This document shows, piece by piece, positions 40,230 to 50,485 of a stretch of 64,000 bases of DNA. Under the pieces are notes generated by a model. That model did not search any database and was not told where the DNA came from. It saw only the letters and a list, made by a program, of their open reading frames with translations. The position numbers and the translations under genes were made by a program. The first letter of the stretch is position 1; each line of letters begins with the position of its first letter. The DNA comes from Strigamia acuminata (lineage: Eukaryota > Arthropoda > Chilopoda > Geophilomorpha > Linotaeniidae), in assembly GCA_949358305.1 (NCBI GenBank), contig OX442322.1, positions 5,022,001 through 5,086,000 of the forward strand, written 5' to 3'.

Positions 40230-42222
40230 ATGGCAGACAATATCCGAGCAACGGATTCCGACTCCGACGCAAACAAGAGAGCCGGTAGCCGTAAAGGCGC
40301 CGATTATCATTTGCGATCTGGAGGTCCCTTACCCAAAGCCTCAGCACACGAAGCGAGGCAAAAACGGCGTAAGCCTAAACCCGATCGTAGAAGCGCATCG
40401 GAGGCATCGCACCCGTCTCACGCCGAGACGAGGCAGCGATTGGACGAGCGAAAGAGGACAGCAACAGTATCACTACGGAAACAGTGATTCGTCGTCGGAT
40501 GAACTGGAGTCGAATGCACCCAGTCATCACGATTCGGAGAGAGGTTCCGGAGAAAGACGAAGGGAGAGAGAACGCGATGAACGCAGGGAACGGGAACGTG
40601 ACGACCGTCGTAGAGGCCGGAAAGAGTCAAGCTCTTCACGGCGCGACCTGCCACGCCACTCACCGTCTCCCGACCCCAGCTCCGACCCCTCGTCCAACGA
40701 CGACAGGCGAAATGATAAATCCAGTAATCACCGGAAGAGGTCCAACTCTCCGCGCGATAAAGAGAAACGACGTCGATCGGAAAATAGCGGCCACCGACGG
40801 GAGGAGTTTCAGGACCTTCCCCGACAAAGCGCGTTTACCGATTCGACGGGTCGGCAGTATACGATGGGAGAGCTTGGAAGAGCCCTGCTTGGCTCGCTAA
40901 AAGCCGAGGGAATCGATCTGAGCAAACGAAACGATCGTAATCGTAGTACTGGCGACCGCGTAAAGAAAAAATACGCTGTTTCCCGGCGTGATACAATGAG
41001 TGTCACCGGGAATATTAGGTGGCAATTTTATATTCAGAACCGTTTCGACGGGTCATGGAAAGCGGGAGATCGCTTCCTTGACGAAGTAATTCGAATTAAG
41101 ACTGCCACTAAAGCCACCGTAGGAGACATGCTCACCCACGGTATTGTCGAGCTAATGACAGGCTCGGCACGTGAGTGGTACCAAGGATTGAAAGGCGTCA
41201 ATTGGGACGACTTTTTAATGAGATTCGACCTGCGCTACGGCGAGACACCCGAAGAGGTGAGCCGAAAGATGCGAGGTCTTCGCCAGATGCCTGGTGAAAC
41301 CATAATGGATTACGACATTCGCGCCAGATTGTTGTTCGAAAAGGCCCCGATGGAATTTCATGCCACGGGATTCAACCTTTTCTTTCTCGGCGGTTTGTCG
41401 GAGTACTCGCAACGGGTGCTACTTGAAGAAAGGGCACCGACAGGAGGTAGCTACGAGGAGATGAGCGCCTTCCTGTTCGAGAACACGATAGATATCGAGA
41501 AGAGATACTATTCCGCTTTACCCGAAGCGGAGAAAGCAGCAACCGCAAACCGTCTCAAGTTGAGTGCGGAAAGATATGGGGCGACAGACAAAATCATACG
41601 CCCTACTGAATATCTTAGCGGTATAATGGAGCTGGCAGAAGCTAGCGTTGGTTTGCAAATAAAAAATAAACTGACATCCACGCTGCCTTCCAACCCTTTG
41701 GCCGCCCCTAAAAAGGCACCGACAGCGTCAGCCATGCAAGCGACACTGGAGGAGGTCAAGGAGGGGGAGGAAGCCGAACAAAATGTCGGAAAATCAGACG
41801 AAAAAGAAGAAAAAGACGATTATTCGACGGACGAAGAAATACGAAGCTATCGCGACACCTTATCAACGGGTTGCGATGAAGAAGGACCGCTAGTACATCT
41901 CATCCATCGAGATAGAGCGGTAGAAGAATTTCGCGCCAGGTTAAAACCAAATGCCGGCCGAATTCCAAAGTATTTTCGAAAAAATTACACGCCACCGTCG
42001 AAAACAAACCCTGAAAAGAAGAAATCGATTGAAGCCCCAAGAGACAAATCAAATATTCGTTGTTTTAAGTGTAACCAACCGGGTCACTATTCCAATGAGT
42101 GCCCAAGAACAGCGAAAGAAGACGCTAAGTTTGACGCGATAATGAAGCAGATGGCAGAGATTAAACTCGCCATGGCAAAAAACGAGTCAAAAAACGAGTC
42201 AGCGCAGGCGGCGAAGAAATAA
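40230..42222 (+). pseudogene. gypsy G2 gag with early frameshift
   Basis: ATG at 40230 (MADNIRATD) opens a frame that aligns with the G1 gag start (YHLRSGGPLPK versus YNLRSGGPVPE) but runs out at 40487. The remaining gag is in the next frame, open from before 40441 to the stop at 42222, with an Arg/Glu-rich then Ser/Arg/Asp-rich stretch, then RQYTMGELGRALL as in G1. The capsid region includes WYQGLKGVNWDDFLMRFDLRY, and the CCHC knuckle CFKCNQPGHYSNECP lies near 42061-42104. A one-base indel between about 40290 and 40480 therefore breaks gag in this copy. It is much shorter at the N-terminus than G1 gag, lacking most of the coiled coil. Confidence 0.85.
42177..42195 (+). promoter_or_regulatory. 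tandem candidate -1 frameshift sites A AAA AAC (G2)
   Basis: In gag frame the sequence reads GCA AAA AAC GAG TCA AAA AAC, giving two A AAA AAC heptamers (42177-42183 and 42189-42195) twelve bases apart. A -1 slip at either leads into a frame open to the pol ORF. G1 has one such site at the matching place. Confidence 0.75.
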
Positions 42223-42245
42223 CTTCTCGACCGTCTGCGCCATTC

Positions 42246-45200
42246 ATGAAGAAGAAGGGGTTTAACAAAGGGTTCGATAAGCCGCCACCAGTCAAAGAAA
42301 TGGGTAGTGACATAGCTAACGCCCAAATTCAAGACAGGGCCAACAACGCTTTGCAGGTAATTACCGCAAACGCTGAGGCTGAGGCGGAAGAACCGAACCT
42401 ACTGCTTGAAGAATTACCTCAAGTAGTCGAAGAGACAGAAGAATTTCGTGTTTTCATGTGCAACGTGGCGGTCGAATACACCAGCCGCCTATGTATGCTG
42501 CCCATGACAATAGAACGCGAAAAAATTGTGGGACTATTAGACTCGGGAGCAGATCGCTCGTTCGTTTCCGAAGACATAGTAGCATCATTGGGTCTCACCG
42601 ATAAGATAAAAGGCGTTAATAAAAATGTACGTCTAAAAACCGCCAACGGAATGGCGCGTCCAAAAGGAGTTATATTATTGACCATGGAGTGGCTCGGAGG
42701 GGTAGAACAGCACCCTTTCCTAGTCCTGCCCACGTTTGACAGGATTTTTCTGTTGGGCTTAGACCTCATGGCGTCAATGGAAATACAACCAAATCCAATA
42801 ACGAAATCTTGGAATTATATCAGAAATGATAGAGAAAGACCCGCAATTGTCGTGCCACCAGCTCTTATCAAAGAAGCGGCCGACAAGACACAGTGGGAGA
42901 AAGGCCTAAAGAAATTCGTTCAAGACTACGATTTTAAAGCATTCGTAGCAGAATTGCAGCGGGACAATGTAGTGGAAACGCTTGTCGCCGACGCCGCTTT
43001 AGAATTAAACAAAGCGGCCGCCCTACGAAGGGTCCTACTCAAATATGAGGGGATTCTGTCGAAAAAACCGGGCAGAACGAATAGGGCTATTCACGAAATT
43101 AAATTGACGGATAATAAACCTATACGAGTTGCGTATAAGGGAATGAACCCGCAAAAACGTGAAATAGTGCAAAAAATGTGCAAAGAAATGCTAGACAGTG
43201 GCATTGTCTCCGAGGCCCAGGGAGAATACGCGACGCGAGTTGTGCTCGTGATGCGCCCGGGCTCGGACCCACGCCTATGCATTGATTACCGCCCATTAAA
43301 CGCGGTGACAGAGATAGATCCCATACAGATGCCGTCTATCGAATCCATTTTGAGAGAGCTTAGCCCCTTTTCTTGGGTTACGACGATGGATCTGTCGAAG
43401 GGATACTGGCAAGTTGAGATGAGGCCAGAGGATAAGCTAAAAACAGCATTTTACTCGCCAATTGGACGGTTGATGTTCAACGTCATGCCGTTTGGTTTAG
43501 TGAATGCTCCCAGTACCTTTCAGAGACTAATCGAAAGCGTATTGGGTGATATCCTGCATCAGTTTGTGTGGGCATACCTAGATGACATAGTTATTGCCTC
43601 TAAAACATTCGAAGAACACATTGAGCACATCGACCAAGTGCTCACCCGGCTGGCAAAAGCTGGGTTACACGTTCACCCGGGCAAGAGCAAGTTCTGTCGA
43701 AAGGAGCTTGCCTTCCTGGGTTATCGCATTGGAGTCAATGGTTTAGCTATTGGCCCCGAAAAAATCGATGCGATTAATCGTTTCCCACCACCCGAGGACG
43801 TTAAAGGTGTCCAACGGTTTATGGGAATGATAAACTTCTTCGGCAGGTTGCTACCGGGTCTAGCTGAAGTGGCAGCCCCCGTTACCGACCTCCTGAAGAA
43901 TGAAAACGAATTTGTATGGTCAAATGAGTGCAACATCGCATTTAATGCGATAAAGAGGATGCTGACGGAAGTCGGCGTAATGCCTCTACCCGACTTAAAC
44001 CGGCCGTTCATATTACATACGGACGCCAGCAGAGTTGGGTTAAGAGCGGCGTTGCTCCAAACACACGTGCGCGACGGAGTCGAACAAGACCTGCCGTGCA
44101 TGTTTATAAGTCGCAAACTCCAAGGCGCTGAAAAAAATTACAACGCCACAGAGTTGGAGTGTTTGGCCGTTGTGTGGGCCATAAGGAAATTCAGAGATTA
44201 TCTCGAATATACCAAATTCGTAGTCCACACAGATCATCAAGCGTTACAATGGCTGATGAAATTAAAGGAGCCAGCCGGTCGACTAGCCAGATGGCAGTTA
44301 GAACTGATGGCATGCGACTTGACCATTCAATACAAACCCGGCAAATATAACGTCGTGGCTGATGCTCTGTCACGAGCACCAGTGTCAGATCCTATCGACG
44401 CTGACGATGATGGCGAGGATGATTCCCGCATCATTTACTGCCCAACGAGTTGTCACCGTTGGGATTTAAGGAAAATGAATGAAATTCCTACCGCGTCTCC
44501 GGCAGATGTAAAATTCTGTGGATTCTGGACGCGGTTATACCAACCAGCTGCTGACAATTACCCAGATGCAAAGAGGGAATTTAAGCTAGAGCGGAGAATA
44601 AATGACCCGCTTCTAAGCGCCTTCCACGCTCATGTCGGCAAACAGATGCAAAGCAATCCTCCGACAAGGGAGGAAATAATTGTGCAACAAAAATTAGACA
44701 AAAAATGTCAGGACAGAGCTAGATTCGTACTGACAGGAAAATATCCACCCAACTTAACCAGAAGGCAGAAGCGTCGTTATGCACACGAATCCATAGATTA
44801 CCTATTGGATGACGGCCTTTTGGTGAAACATCACCCAAATCACCAAGATGACTTGAGTGAATCAGACACCGCAGTAAAGGTAGTAATACCTGCTTCCTTA
44901 ATCGGTCGCGTGCTGTGGTTGTTACACGGGCACCCGCTTGCGAGCCATGCGGGAGTAAGCAGAACACTCTATCGTGCTACACAGCTTTTTCACTGGACAG
45001 GGATGAAAAAAGATATTGCTCTTTTTGTCCACCAATGTCAGCGATGTCAAGCGTGCAAGCCGAGGAGTAAATCACCATTCGAAACTATTTTCTTAGGGCC
45101 TTACGCACCTTTTGATTGTTTAAGTGTCGATGTGATGGGCCCAAAACCCGTTACGGGAAATAAAAATGCGTACATTATCGTTATAATGGACGTGGCGACT

Positions 45201-46316
45201 CGTTGGCCCGAGTTGTACGCCGTCGCTAGACCTTCAGCAGAGAAAATCGTTGAATGTATCTACGACGTGGCGTTACATTACGGATTTCCACGTAAAATTA
45301 TATCCGATAACGGACCCCAATTTATCTCGAAAATTTGGGGTAAATTTTGTGAGAAGTTCGGGATTGTGGCGTCACATACTTCGACCTACAATCCCAGAAC
45401 AAATCCCGTTGAGCGACTCAACAGGGATATCAAATATGCATTAAGTATATTCACTGACATCCACAATAGGTGGGATGAATACTTGAGGGATATCGCGTTC
45501 AGCATACGAACAACAGTCTCGAGGACGAGAGATTTTTCTCCGGCCTACCTCAACTTCGCCCGAGAGCTACGAGTGCCTTGGGACCCACGAGTGGCAGAGT
45601 CGGTAAATGTGGTGGACCCAGAGAAACCACATGAGTATGTGTATAAATTGGAGCAAACAATTTCGAACACGTACAAGCATATGATGGCGCACATTTTTAA
45701 CATGCGCGACCGCATTTTACAAGATAAAAGCGGTAGAAAATTTGTGAATTTCGAGATCAACAATTTAGTGTGGAAGGACACACACATCCTCTCAAATGCA
45801 GCGAGAGGAATCACCGCCAGCTTGGCCGACAAAAGAGACGGTCCGTATGTGATCATCGACAAGCATGGCGGTAACGCGTATAAATTACGTAAACTCGAGG
45901 ACAATACCGAGCATAAATCGATACAAGTACGAGAGTTAACTCCGTACATTCCGGAATTCCCGCAAGAAATGTGGGCCAAAGGCCAAGTCAAGTCTAAAAC
46001 TGACGGCCAAATCGTCGATATGTTCGCTGGCGAGTCGGAAAAAGCACCGCCAAGTGACAACGAGGAGTATTTCGACGCCCCTTCACCTCCGGTAAACGAG
46101 ATCGTTGAATCCGTTCCGGATCCAATTTTGGTCGGGGGGAAAACAGGAGAAACTCCTGAAACAAACACAAAAAACACGGATAAAAAAGAAAAGAAACATG
46201 AGGAGGTACAGACACAAAAAACAACAAAAAATATCGTACCTGTCTCAGCCCATTACCTGCGGCCTCGTAGAAGTAATCCGTTCATAAAAGACGGAAAGGT
46301 CGTAGGAAAGGAGTAA
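42246..46316 (+). CDS. gypsy G2 pol: protease, RT, RNase H, integrase
   Basis: This 1356-codon frame has an ATG at 42246 but is open upstream to the slip sites, so a gag-pol fusion is likely. Protease: LLDSGADRSF (42534-42563). RT: YLDD at 43575-43586. RNase H: LHTDASRVGL (near 44014), TELECLAV and VHTDHQAL. Integrase: HHCC finger (HGHPLASHAG...CQRCQAC), then Asp in SVDVMGPKP, Asp in ISDNGPQF and Glu in NPVERLNRD. The GPY-like end is KRDGPYVII, with an acidic tail ending RRSNPFIKDG. It is collinear with G1 pol throughout, and all catalytic residues look present. It is intact although the gag of this copy is not. Confidence 0.94.
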   Translation: MKKKGFNKGFDKPPPVKEMGSDIANAQIQDRANNALQVITANAEAEAEEPNLLLEELPQVVEETEEFRVFMCNVAVEYTSRLCMLPMTIEREKIVGLLDSGADRSFVSEDIVASLGLTDKIKGVNKNVRLKTANGMARPKGVILLTMEWLGGVEQHPFLVLPTFDRIFLLGLDLMASMEIQPNPITKSWNYIRNDRERPAIVVPPALIKEAADKTQWEKGLKKFVQDYDFKAFVAELQRDNVVETLVADAALELNKAAALRRVLLKYEGILSKKPGRTNRAIHEIKLTDNKPIRVAYKGMNPQKREIVQKMCKEMLDSGIVSEAQGEYATRVVLVMRPGSDPRLCIDYRPLNAVTEIDPIQMPSIESILRELSPFSWVTTMDLSKGYWQVEMRPEDKLKTAFYSPIGRLMFNVMPFGLVNAPSTFQRLIESVLGDILHQFVWAYLDDIVIASKTFEEHIEHIDQVLTRLAKAGLHVHPGKSKFCRKELAFLGYRIGVNGLAIGPEKIDAINRFPPPEDVKGVQRFMGMINFFGRLLPGLAEVAAPVTDLLKNENEFVWSNECNIAFNAIKRMLTEVGVMPLPDLNRPFILHTDASRVGLRAALLQTHVRDGVEQDLPCMFISRKLQGAEKNYNATELECLAVVWAIRKFRDYLEYTKFVVHTDHQALQWLMKLKEPAGRLARWQLELMACDLTIQYKPGKYNVVADALSRAPVSDPIDADDDGEDDSRIIYCPTSCHRWDLRKMNEIPTASPADVKFCGFWTRLYQPAADNYPDAKREFKLERRINDPLLSAFHAHVGKQMQSNPPTREEIIVQQKLDKKCQDRARFVLTGKYPPNLTRRQKRRYAHESIDYLLDDGLLVKHHPNHQDDLSESDTAVKVVIPASLIGRVLWLLHGHPLASHAGVSRTLYRATQLFHWTGMKKDIALFVHQCQRCQACKPRSKSPFETIFLGPYAPFDCLSVDVMGPKPVTGNKNAYIIVIMDVATRWPELYAVARPSAEKIVECIYDVALHYGFPRKIISDNGPQFISKIWGKFCEKFGIVASHTSTYNPRTNPVERLNRDIKYALSIFTDIHNRWDEYLRDIAFSIRTTVSRTRDFSPAYLNFARELRVPWDPRVAESVNVVDPEKPHEYVYKLEQTISNTYKHMMAHIFNMRDRILQDKSGRKFVNFEINNLVWKDTHILSNAARGITASLADKRDGPYVIIDKHGGNAYKLRKLEDNTEHKSIQVRELTPYIPEFPQEMWAKGQVKSKTDGQIVDMFAGESEKAPPSDNEEYFDAPSPPVNEIVESVPDPILVGGKTGETPETNTKNTDKKEKKHEEVQTQKTTKNIVPVSAHYLRPRRSNPFIKDGKVVGKE

Positions 46317-47677
46317 AAAACGTTACGAGTCGATGGCGACGCTGAAAACAAAAAAATTGATCGATCGACAGCGCTAGCCATCAAAATCCGAGACTCTGAA
46401 AAATTTCGCTAAGTCCAACAAAGCGGATTTCGGTCGAATTCGCGTCACAAGATGGCGTGGAAACGCGGGACCCGTAGCAAAATTATCGGCACGGGTCGGA
46501 TACCGCGTGCAAAAGACCCCGTAGCAGCGATCGCGCACGGGTGTAGAAACAAAGGAGCCCCGTAGCGTAACATGCGCGCGGGCTGTTGCGCACAAGTCTC
46601 AAACACCTGGTTCTGGAGTAAATTACCCAGAACCCATCACGATAGCCTCGTTTTCACCCGGACTTCCGCTAAATCAGCTGATCGCCGTCCGCGCGTGATA
46701 CACGTCGTATTTTAACCAAGTTTTTTATCCATTTTACGAGGAGTTTTAATCATTTTTATCGTGGTCTGACTGAACGCGCAATCCTCACGACGGCTGAGGA
46801 AGGAGGGGACGAAGAAATGCTTGAAATAGAGCATCATGCAGACGAGAACTGGGATCAGGACGTTAATATGGTTCCACCCGTTCAGGTAGTAGTCGACATC
46901 GGCGCACGAGACTCAGCTCCGTGCTGTTGAATAAAATAATTTCTGTTTGACTAATACTTGACATGAACGCTTTGCGTTCGCAATAGTGTGTAATTGATTC
47001 ATTAATAACCACGATCGCGAGAGCGATTGTTTTTTCTCCTTATTGTTTGTTTTCAAGGACGCGATCGCAGACTTAATGTCGCCTCGCTCCTTGAAAATTA
47101 CTCACGACAATTGACACGAACGAGACAAAGGAAACGAGCTTTCTTTTTATATTTCCAGGAATGGGAATAATTTATTGGGTAGATTTTGGAATAATTTATA
47201 GAACATTGTTTTCTATTTTTATTCGTTATTTTATTCGCGAATTTTTCCGATGACACTAATTTATTTTAGATTCGTTTTTAACTCGACTTTAACTCCGAAT
47301 TTTGGAGTTATTATTAGATAAATTTATTTTACGTTTAATTTACGACAAGAACATTTATTTAAATGTTCTAAAATTGTCATTTGGAATTTTCACGAACGAT
47401 TTCGCGAGTTTATTTAATTTATTACACATTAATTTTAAATATTAAATAATCCGAAGAGAATTTCCGGATTAAGATGCCTGATTCCGTCTCGTGGTTATCG
47501 TTGGACGTGAGCCAGATGTGCCAAGAAGACTCTTTTCTTCCTGACAAGGACGAATCAATGAACAGGAATCGGACTCGACGAACGGCCGCACGTTTTGGCG
47601 ACGTTCCTCGAGCCCACCCTTATTTATCTTCGTGTTATTGGCGATGTTAGTAATTATTTTGTTTTCCATCATTGCAG
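46317..47677 (+). other. pol to third-ORF spacer of G2 with three stem-loop repeats
   Basis: No gene. Three copies of a motif that begins CCCGTAGC and ends CGGG lie at 46470-46496 (ACCCGT pairs with ACGGGT), 46518-46541 (CCCGT with ACGGG) and 46559-46582 (CCCG with CGGG). The third shares CCCCGTAGCGTAACATGCGC with the G1 spacer. The right part is AT-rich. The spacer ends in TTTTGTTTTCCATCATTGCAG, a pyrimidine-rich tract plus CAG, directly before the third-ORF ATG. Confidence 0.65.
47675..47677 (+). promoter_or_regulatory. candidate 3' splice site for the G2 third ORF
   Basis: CAG follows TTTTCCATCATTG and directly precedes ATG at 47678. It is collinear with CAG at 13593-13595 in G1. It implies a spliced subgenomic mRNA. 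Confidence 0.6.
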
Positions 47678-50446
47678 ATGGAGCTCCGAAACACGTGGGG
47701 AGCGCTCAGCCCCGCATGCATAGTGCGAGCGGGCATTTATCGAGGCGTACTGCCCGATTTTCTGCGCCGCTGCTTTGGCGAAGATGCAAATCCATACCGC
47801 CTGCGCGTATTATTTTCGCGCGCCCTCGCCAAGCGTTGGGTTAACGACTGTACACTCCTGGACGCGTTCCCGGAGTCAGTGCGAGACGTCGTTGCTGCAG
47901 AGCTCGCTCGCAGCGCTGACCCGAAGTCTCCGATCTTCTACTCGGCCCTGTCGAGCCAATACTCCGGCAGGCCAGTGGAGGAGCATGTATTGTTCGCGTG
48001 GCAAGCGGCCGAGACCGAGGAGGCCCGCGAAGAAGTGTATAATCACTACCGCCAGCAGCTAATCGACACTGCGCCGGCGGTTGCAGAGCGTATCCAGCAA
48101 GACGACGGAATGAGCACCGCCGATATACACCTGTGGTGCGAGCAGATTCGGCAGGGAGAAGTTACGCCACAGTGGCGACCGAGAATGGGAATTCTCACGT
48201 CACAAGCCGAAATGTGGCAGTTACATTATTTGGGAATTCTCGGCCCCAAATATAATTTCCCAAGGAAGCGCAAGCGCTCCAAGGGAACCGGGGGCAGCGA
48301 ATCGCGCTCCCCGGGCCGGTCGAAGAAACAGTGCGTCGAAAGGCACTCGACCGTAAACGATGGAGCGGGAACGTCAGCGCAGCCACCGCGCGACTCCGCG
48401 AATTACACCAGACCAAGGGTGTTTGTCAACCGTCAGATGAAAGACGGTAAAGAGACTCGAGAAGTCTGGATTTCGGGTGACGAAGAGCGAGTCTCTCGTC
48501 CCCGTGCCGGCAGACGCCCGCTGACTCATCGTGAGCAGCGGAAACAAGACCGTAAAGAGCGGTATTTCGCTCGCTGCGAGGCGCGGGGAATTCCCCTTCC
48601 CGAACACGCTCTCAAAGCAATAGAAGCGAAGGAAGCGAGAGAAGCACGATCGAAGTCGAGTGGCAGATCTTCCGGGGAGCGTCGCGTCCTAGCGCCAGAC
48701 ACGCGGGACCTTCGCGAGATCATCACTCAGATGAAACGCAAGAAATTGTCGCGTTTCGACCCCGCGATGCAGTTCGCCCGCAAGATGGGCATCGTCGAGG
48801 ATGGTACCGTGATTCCACACGAAGTGGCACGGTGGTTGAGCGAATATGTGAATTCGCGACCCACGGCCGTCGTTCCGCCGACGAGCACCGTTACACCCAC
48901 TCCGGCGCCTCAAGTCACGGCGACTGAGACGCAAGCGACGCTGCCGTTGCCGGCACAGCAGTCATTGACGCTGCTGCCGCCGACGCAGCCTCCGCCGCCG
49001 CCGCCGCCGATGCCAGGTTCGAGCACTACGCCGGACTTGGCCGTCGACGACTCTGTGATGTTGCCCGTGCACCTGAGTATTGCGCGGGAATGCCATAACG
49101 CCCGGACCGGAGAATATTACCCGAGCACGGCAAGACACGACCGCACCGCGATGTGGTATGAACAGCGTGACGAAAACGCACGGCTGGCTCGAGAAGCAGC
49201 CAATCCATCGATCGAAGAGCTCTTGGCCTTCTCATTCGTGATGGAGGACCCGAGGGCCGCTGCCGCTGCTCTGCAGGGCGCCGACGTCACTCAGCGCCAT
49301 TTCATCGAGTGGGGAATTTCGATGATGCGACATCACTCGCGTGCGTTCGCTGAGGATTCCGACCGCAGCAATCCAGTAAACCGCCGTCGTCTGCAGCTGG
49401 CCTTGACCGAAATCATGGTCCAGCTGTTAACCCGTTCGCTCTTTGGGGTCGGGCGACAGGCGATGGCCTGCTGGTCCGTCGTAGACCGAGAAGGTGTACA
49501 GATACCTCGTGCACTTGTTGGGGAATGGAGCGCCATTCTCCCCAACCCGGCGATGACTCCATTCGAGCTGACCCGGGACGTGGTGAACCCCGAATGGGAG
49601 GGGTACAAGTTGCGGAGCATGGCCTTCCGCCACGCCGTTACCACGTGGGCGCCGACACCATCGACGCAGCCGTGCGCGATGATGGTCACGAGTGAAGAGC
49701 CGATGGAGAGCGACGCCGCCTCTTCGACTGCTTCACGTGGAGCCCCAACTCCACCTCCGCCGCCGCCACCGATGCCACCAGCGGCGGCACCACAGACACC
49801 CGTCCTATCAAATGCGGCGGGTAAGCCGAGACGCCTGCTGTGCCGGACGCCGCCAACGATGTCCGCCGCTCGCCAGAGCCTGACGCCTCTCGCAGCCCAA
49901 GAAGCACGGGAAGAGACGGTCAAGCAGGCGGTAGTTCCGAAGAGCGCCAAGCCAGCGAAAGCGGCGAAAACTCAGACGAACTATTATGAGAAATTATGTG
50001 ACGAGTTCTCTCAGCTGTCGATGACGACAGCGACGCGGAAGTTCATTCTCGCCCAGAGAGACAAAGGGAAATCGGTATTTGTTTGGCTACACAACCAGGT
50101 GCGCCAGACCACCGATTTGATCCTCCATCAGCAATTGCTGAGGGCCCATCGTGCGCCCCGAACAGCCGCGGAGGCGAACGCGATCCGGCACACCAATTCC
50201 GGGTTTTCGGCGTTCATTCCGCGGGTTTGGCTGCATGAGAGGAGACGTGCCCCGTACGAGCCAGCCGGCGGCCACGAATTGTGCTTTATTGCCGAGCACG
50301 AGGACCCCCGCGACCAGTCTTCAGCCTTGGTTGGAGATCTGGTTTTGCCGCCCGGCGTTGTGCCGCCCGGCGCTGAGCCGCCCGTCCCTGGAGTGAGTTT
50401 CGCCCAGGCGATGGATCCAGCGTCGGGTCCCAGCAAGAAGGATTGA
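47678..50446 (+). CDS. gypsy G2 third ORF, conserved unknown protein
   Basis: The ATG at 47678 (MELRNTWGAL) is preferred because it follows the splice acceptor and aligns with the G1 protein. The 922-residue product shares with G1: an N-terminal block with SPIFYSALSSQYSG, the motif TSQAEMWQLH..GIL near residue 180, MWYEQRDENARLAREAANP near 490, a helical block with RQAMACWSVVDREGVQIPRAL near 600, LRSMAFRHAV, and the C-terminal LHQQLLRAHRAP...VWLHERR. Basic nuclear-localisation-like stretches (RKRKRS near 200) and polyproline runs lie between. There is no signal peptide, transmembrane helix or enzyme motif that I can recognise, so it is not a typical envelope protein. Both copies are open over more than 900 codons, arguing for selection. 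Confidence 0.85.
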   Translation: MELRNTWGALSPACIVRAGIYRGVLPDFLRRCFGEDANPYRLRVLFSRALAKRWVNDCTLLDAFPESVRDVVAAELARSADPKSPIFYSALSSQYSGRPVEEHVLFAWQAAETEEAREEVYNHYRQQLIDTAPAVAERIQQDDGMSTADIHLWCEQIRQGEVTPQWRPRMGILTSQAEMWQLHYLGILGPKYNFPRKRKRSKGTGGSESRSPGRSKKQCVERHSTVNDGAGTSAQPPRDSANYTRPRVFVNRQMKDGKETREVWISGDEERVSRPRAGRRPLTHREQRKQDRKERYFARCEARGIPLPEHALKAIEAKEAREARSKSSGRSSGERRVLAPDTRDLREIITQMKRKKLSRFDPAMQFARKMGIVEDGTVIPHEVARWLSEYVNSRPTAVVPPTSTVTPTPAPQVTATETQATLPLPAQQSLTLLPPTQPPPPPPPMPGSSTTPDLAVDDSVMLPVHLSIARECHNARTGEYYPSTARHDRTAMWYEQRDENARLAREAANPSIEELLAFSFVMEDPRAAAAALQGADVTQRHFIEWGISMMRHHSRAFAEDSDRSNPVNRRRLQLALTEIMVQLLTRSLFGVGRQAMACWSVVDREGVQIPRALVGEWSAILPNPAMTPFELTRDVVNPEWEGYKLRSMAFRHAVTTWAPTPSTQPCAMMVTSEEPMESDAASSTASRGAPTPPPPPPPMPPAAAPQTPVLSNAAGKPRRLLCRTPPTMSAARQSLTPLAAQEAREETVKQAVVPKSAKPAKAAKTQTNYYEKLCDEFSQLSMTTATRKFILAQRDKGKSVFVWLHNQVRQTTDLILHQQLLRAHRAPRTAAEANAIRHTNSGFSAFIPRVWLHERRRAPYEPAGGHELCFIAEHEDPRDQSSALVGDLVLPPGVVPPGAEPPVPGVSFAQAMDPASGPSKKD

Positions 50447-50485
50447 TCGCTCCGAACACGCGCGGTCAGAGCTGGGAGGGGGACG

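Noticed and set aside
45545-46177. 210-codon minus-strand ORF
   Set aside because: Antisense of the G2 integrase tail, which has clear catalytic motifs on the plus strand.
49333-49950. 205-codon minus-strand ORF
   Set aside because: Antisense shadow of the conserved G2 third ORF.
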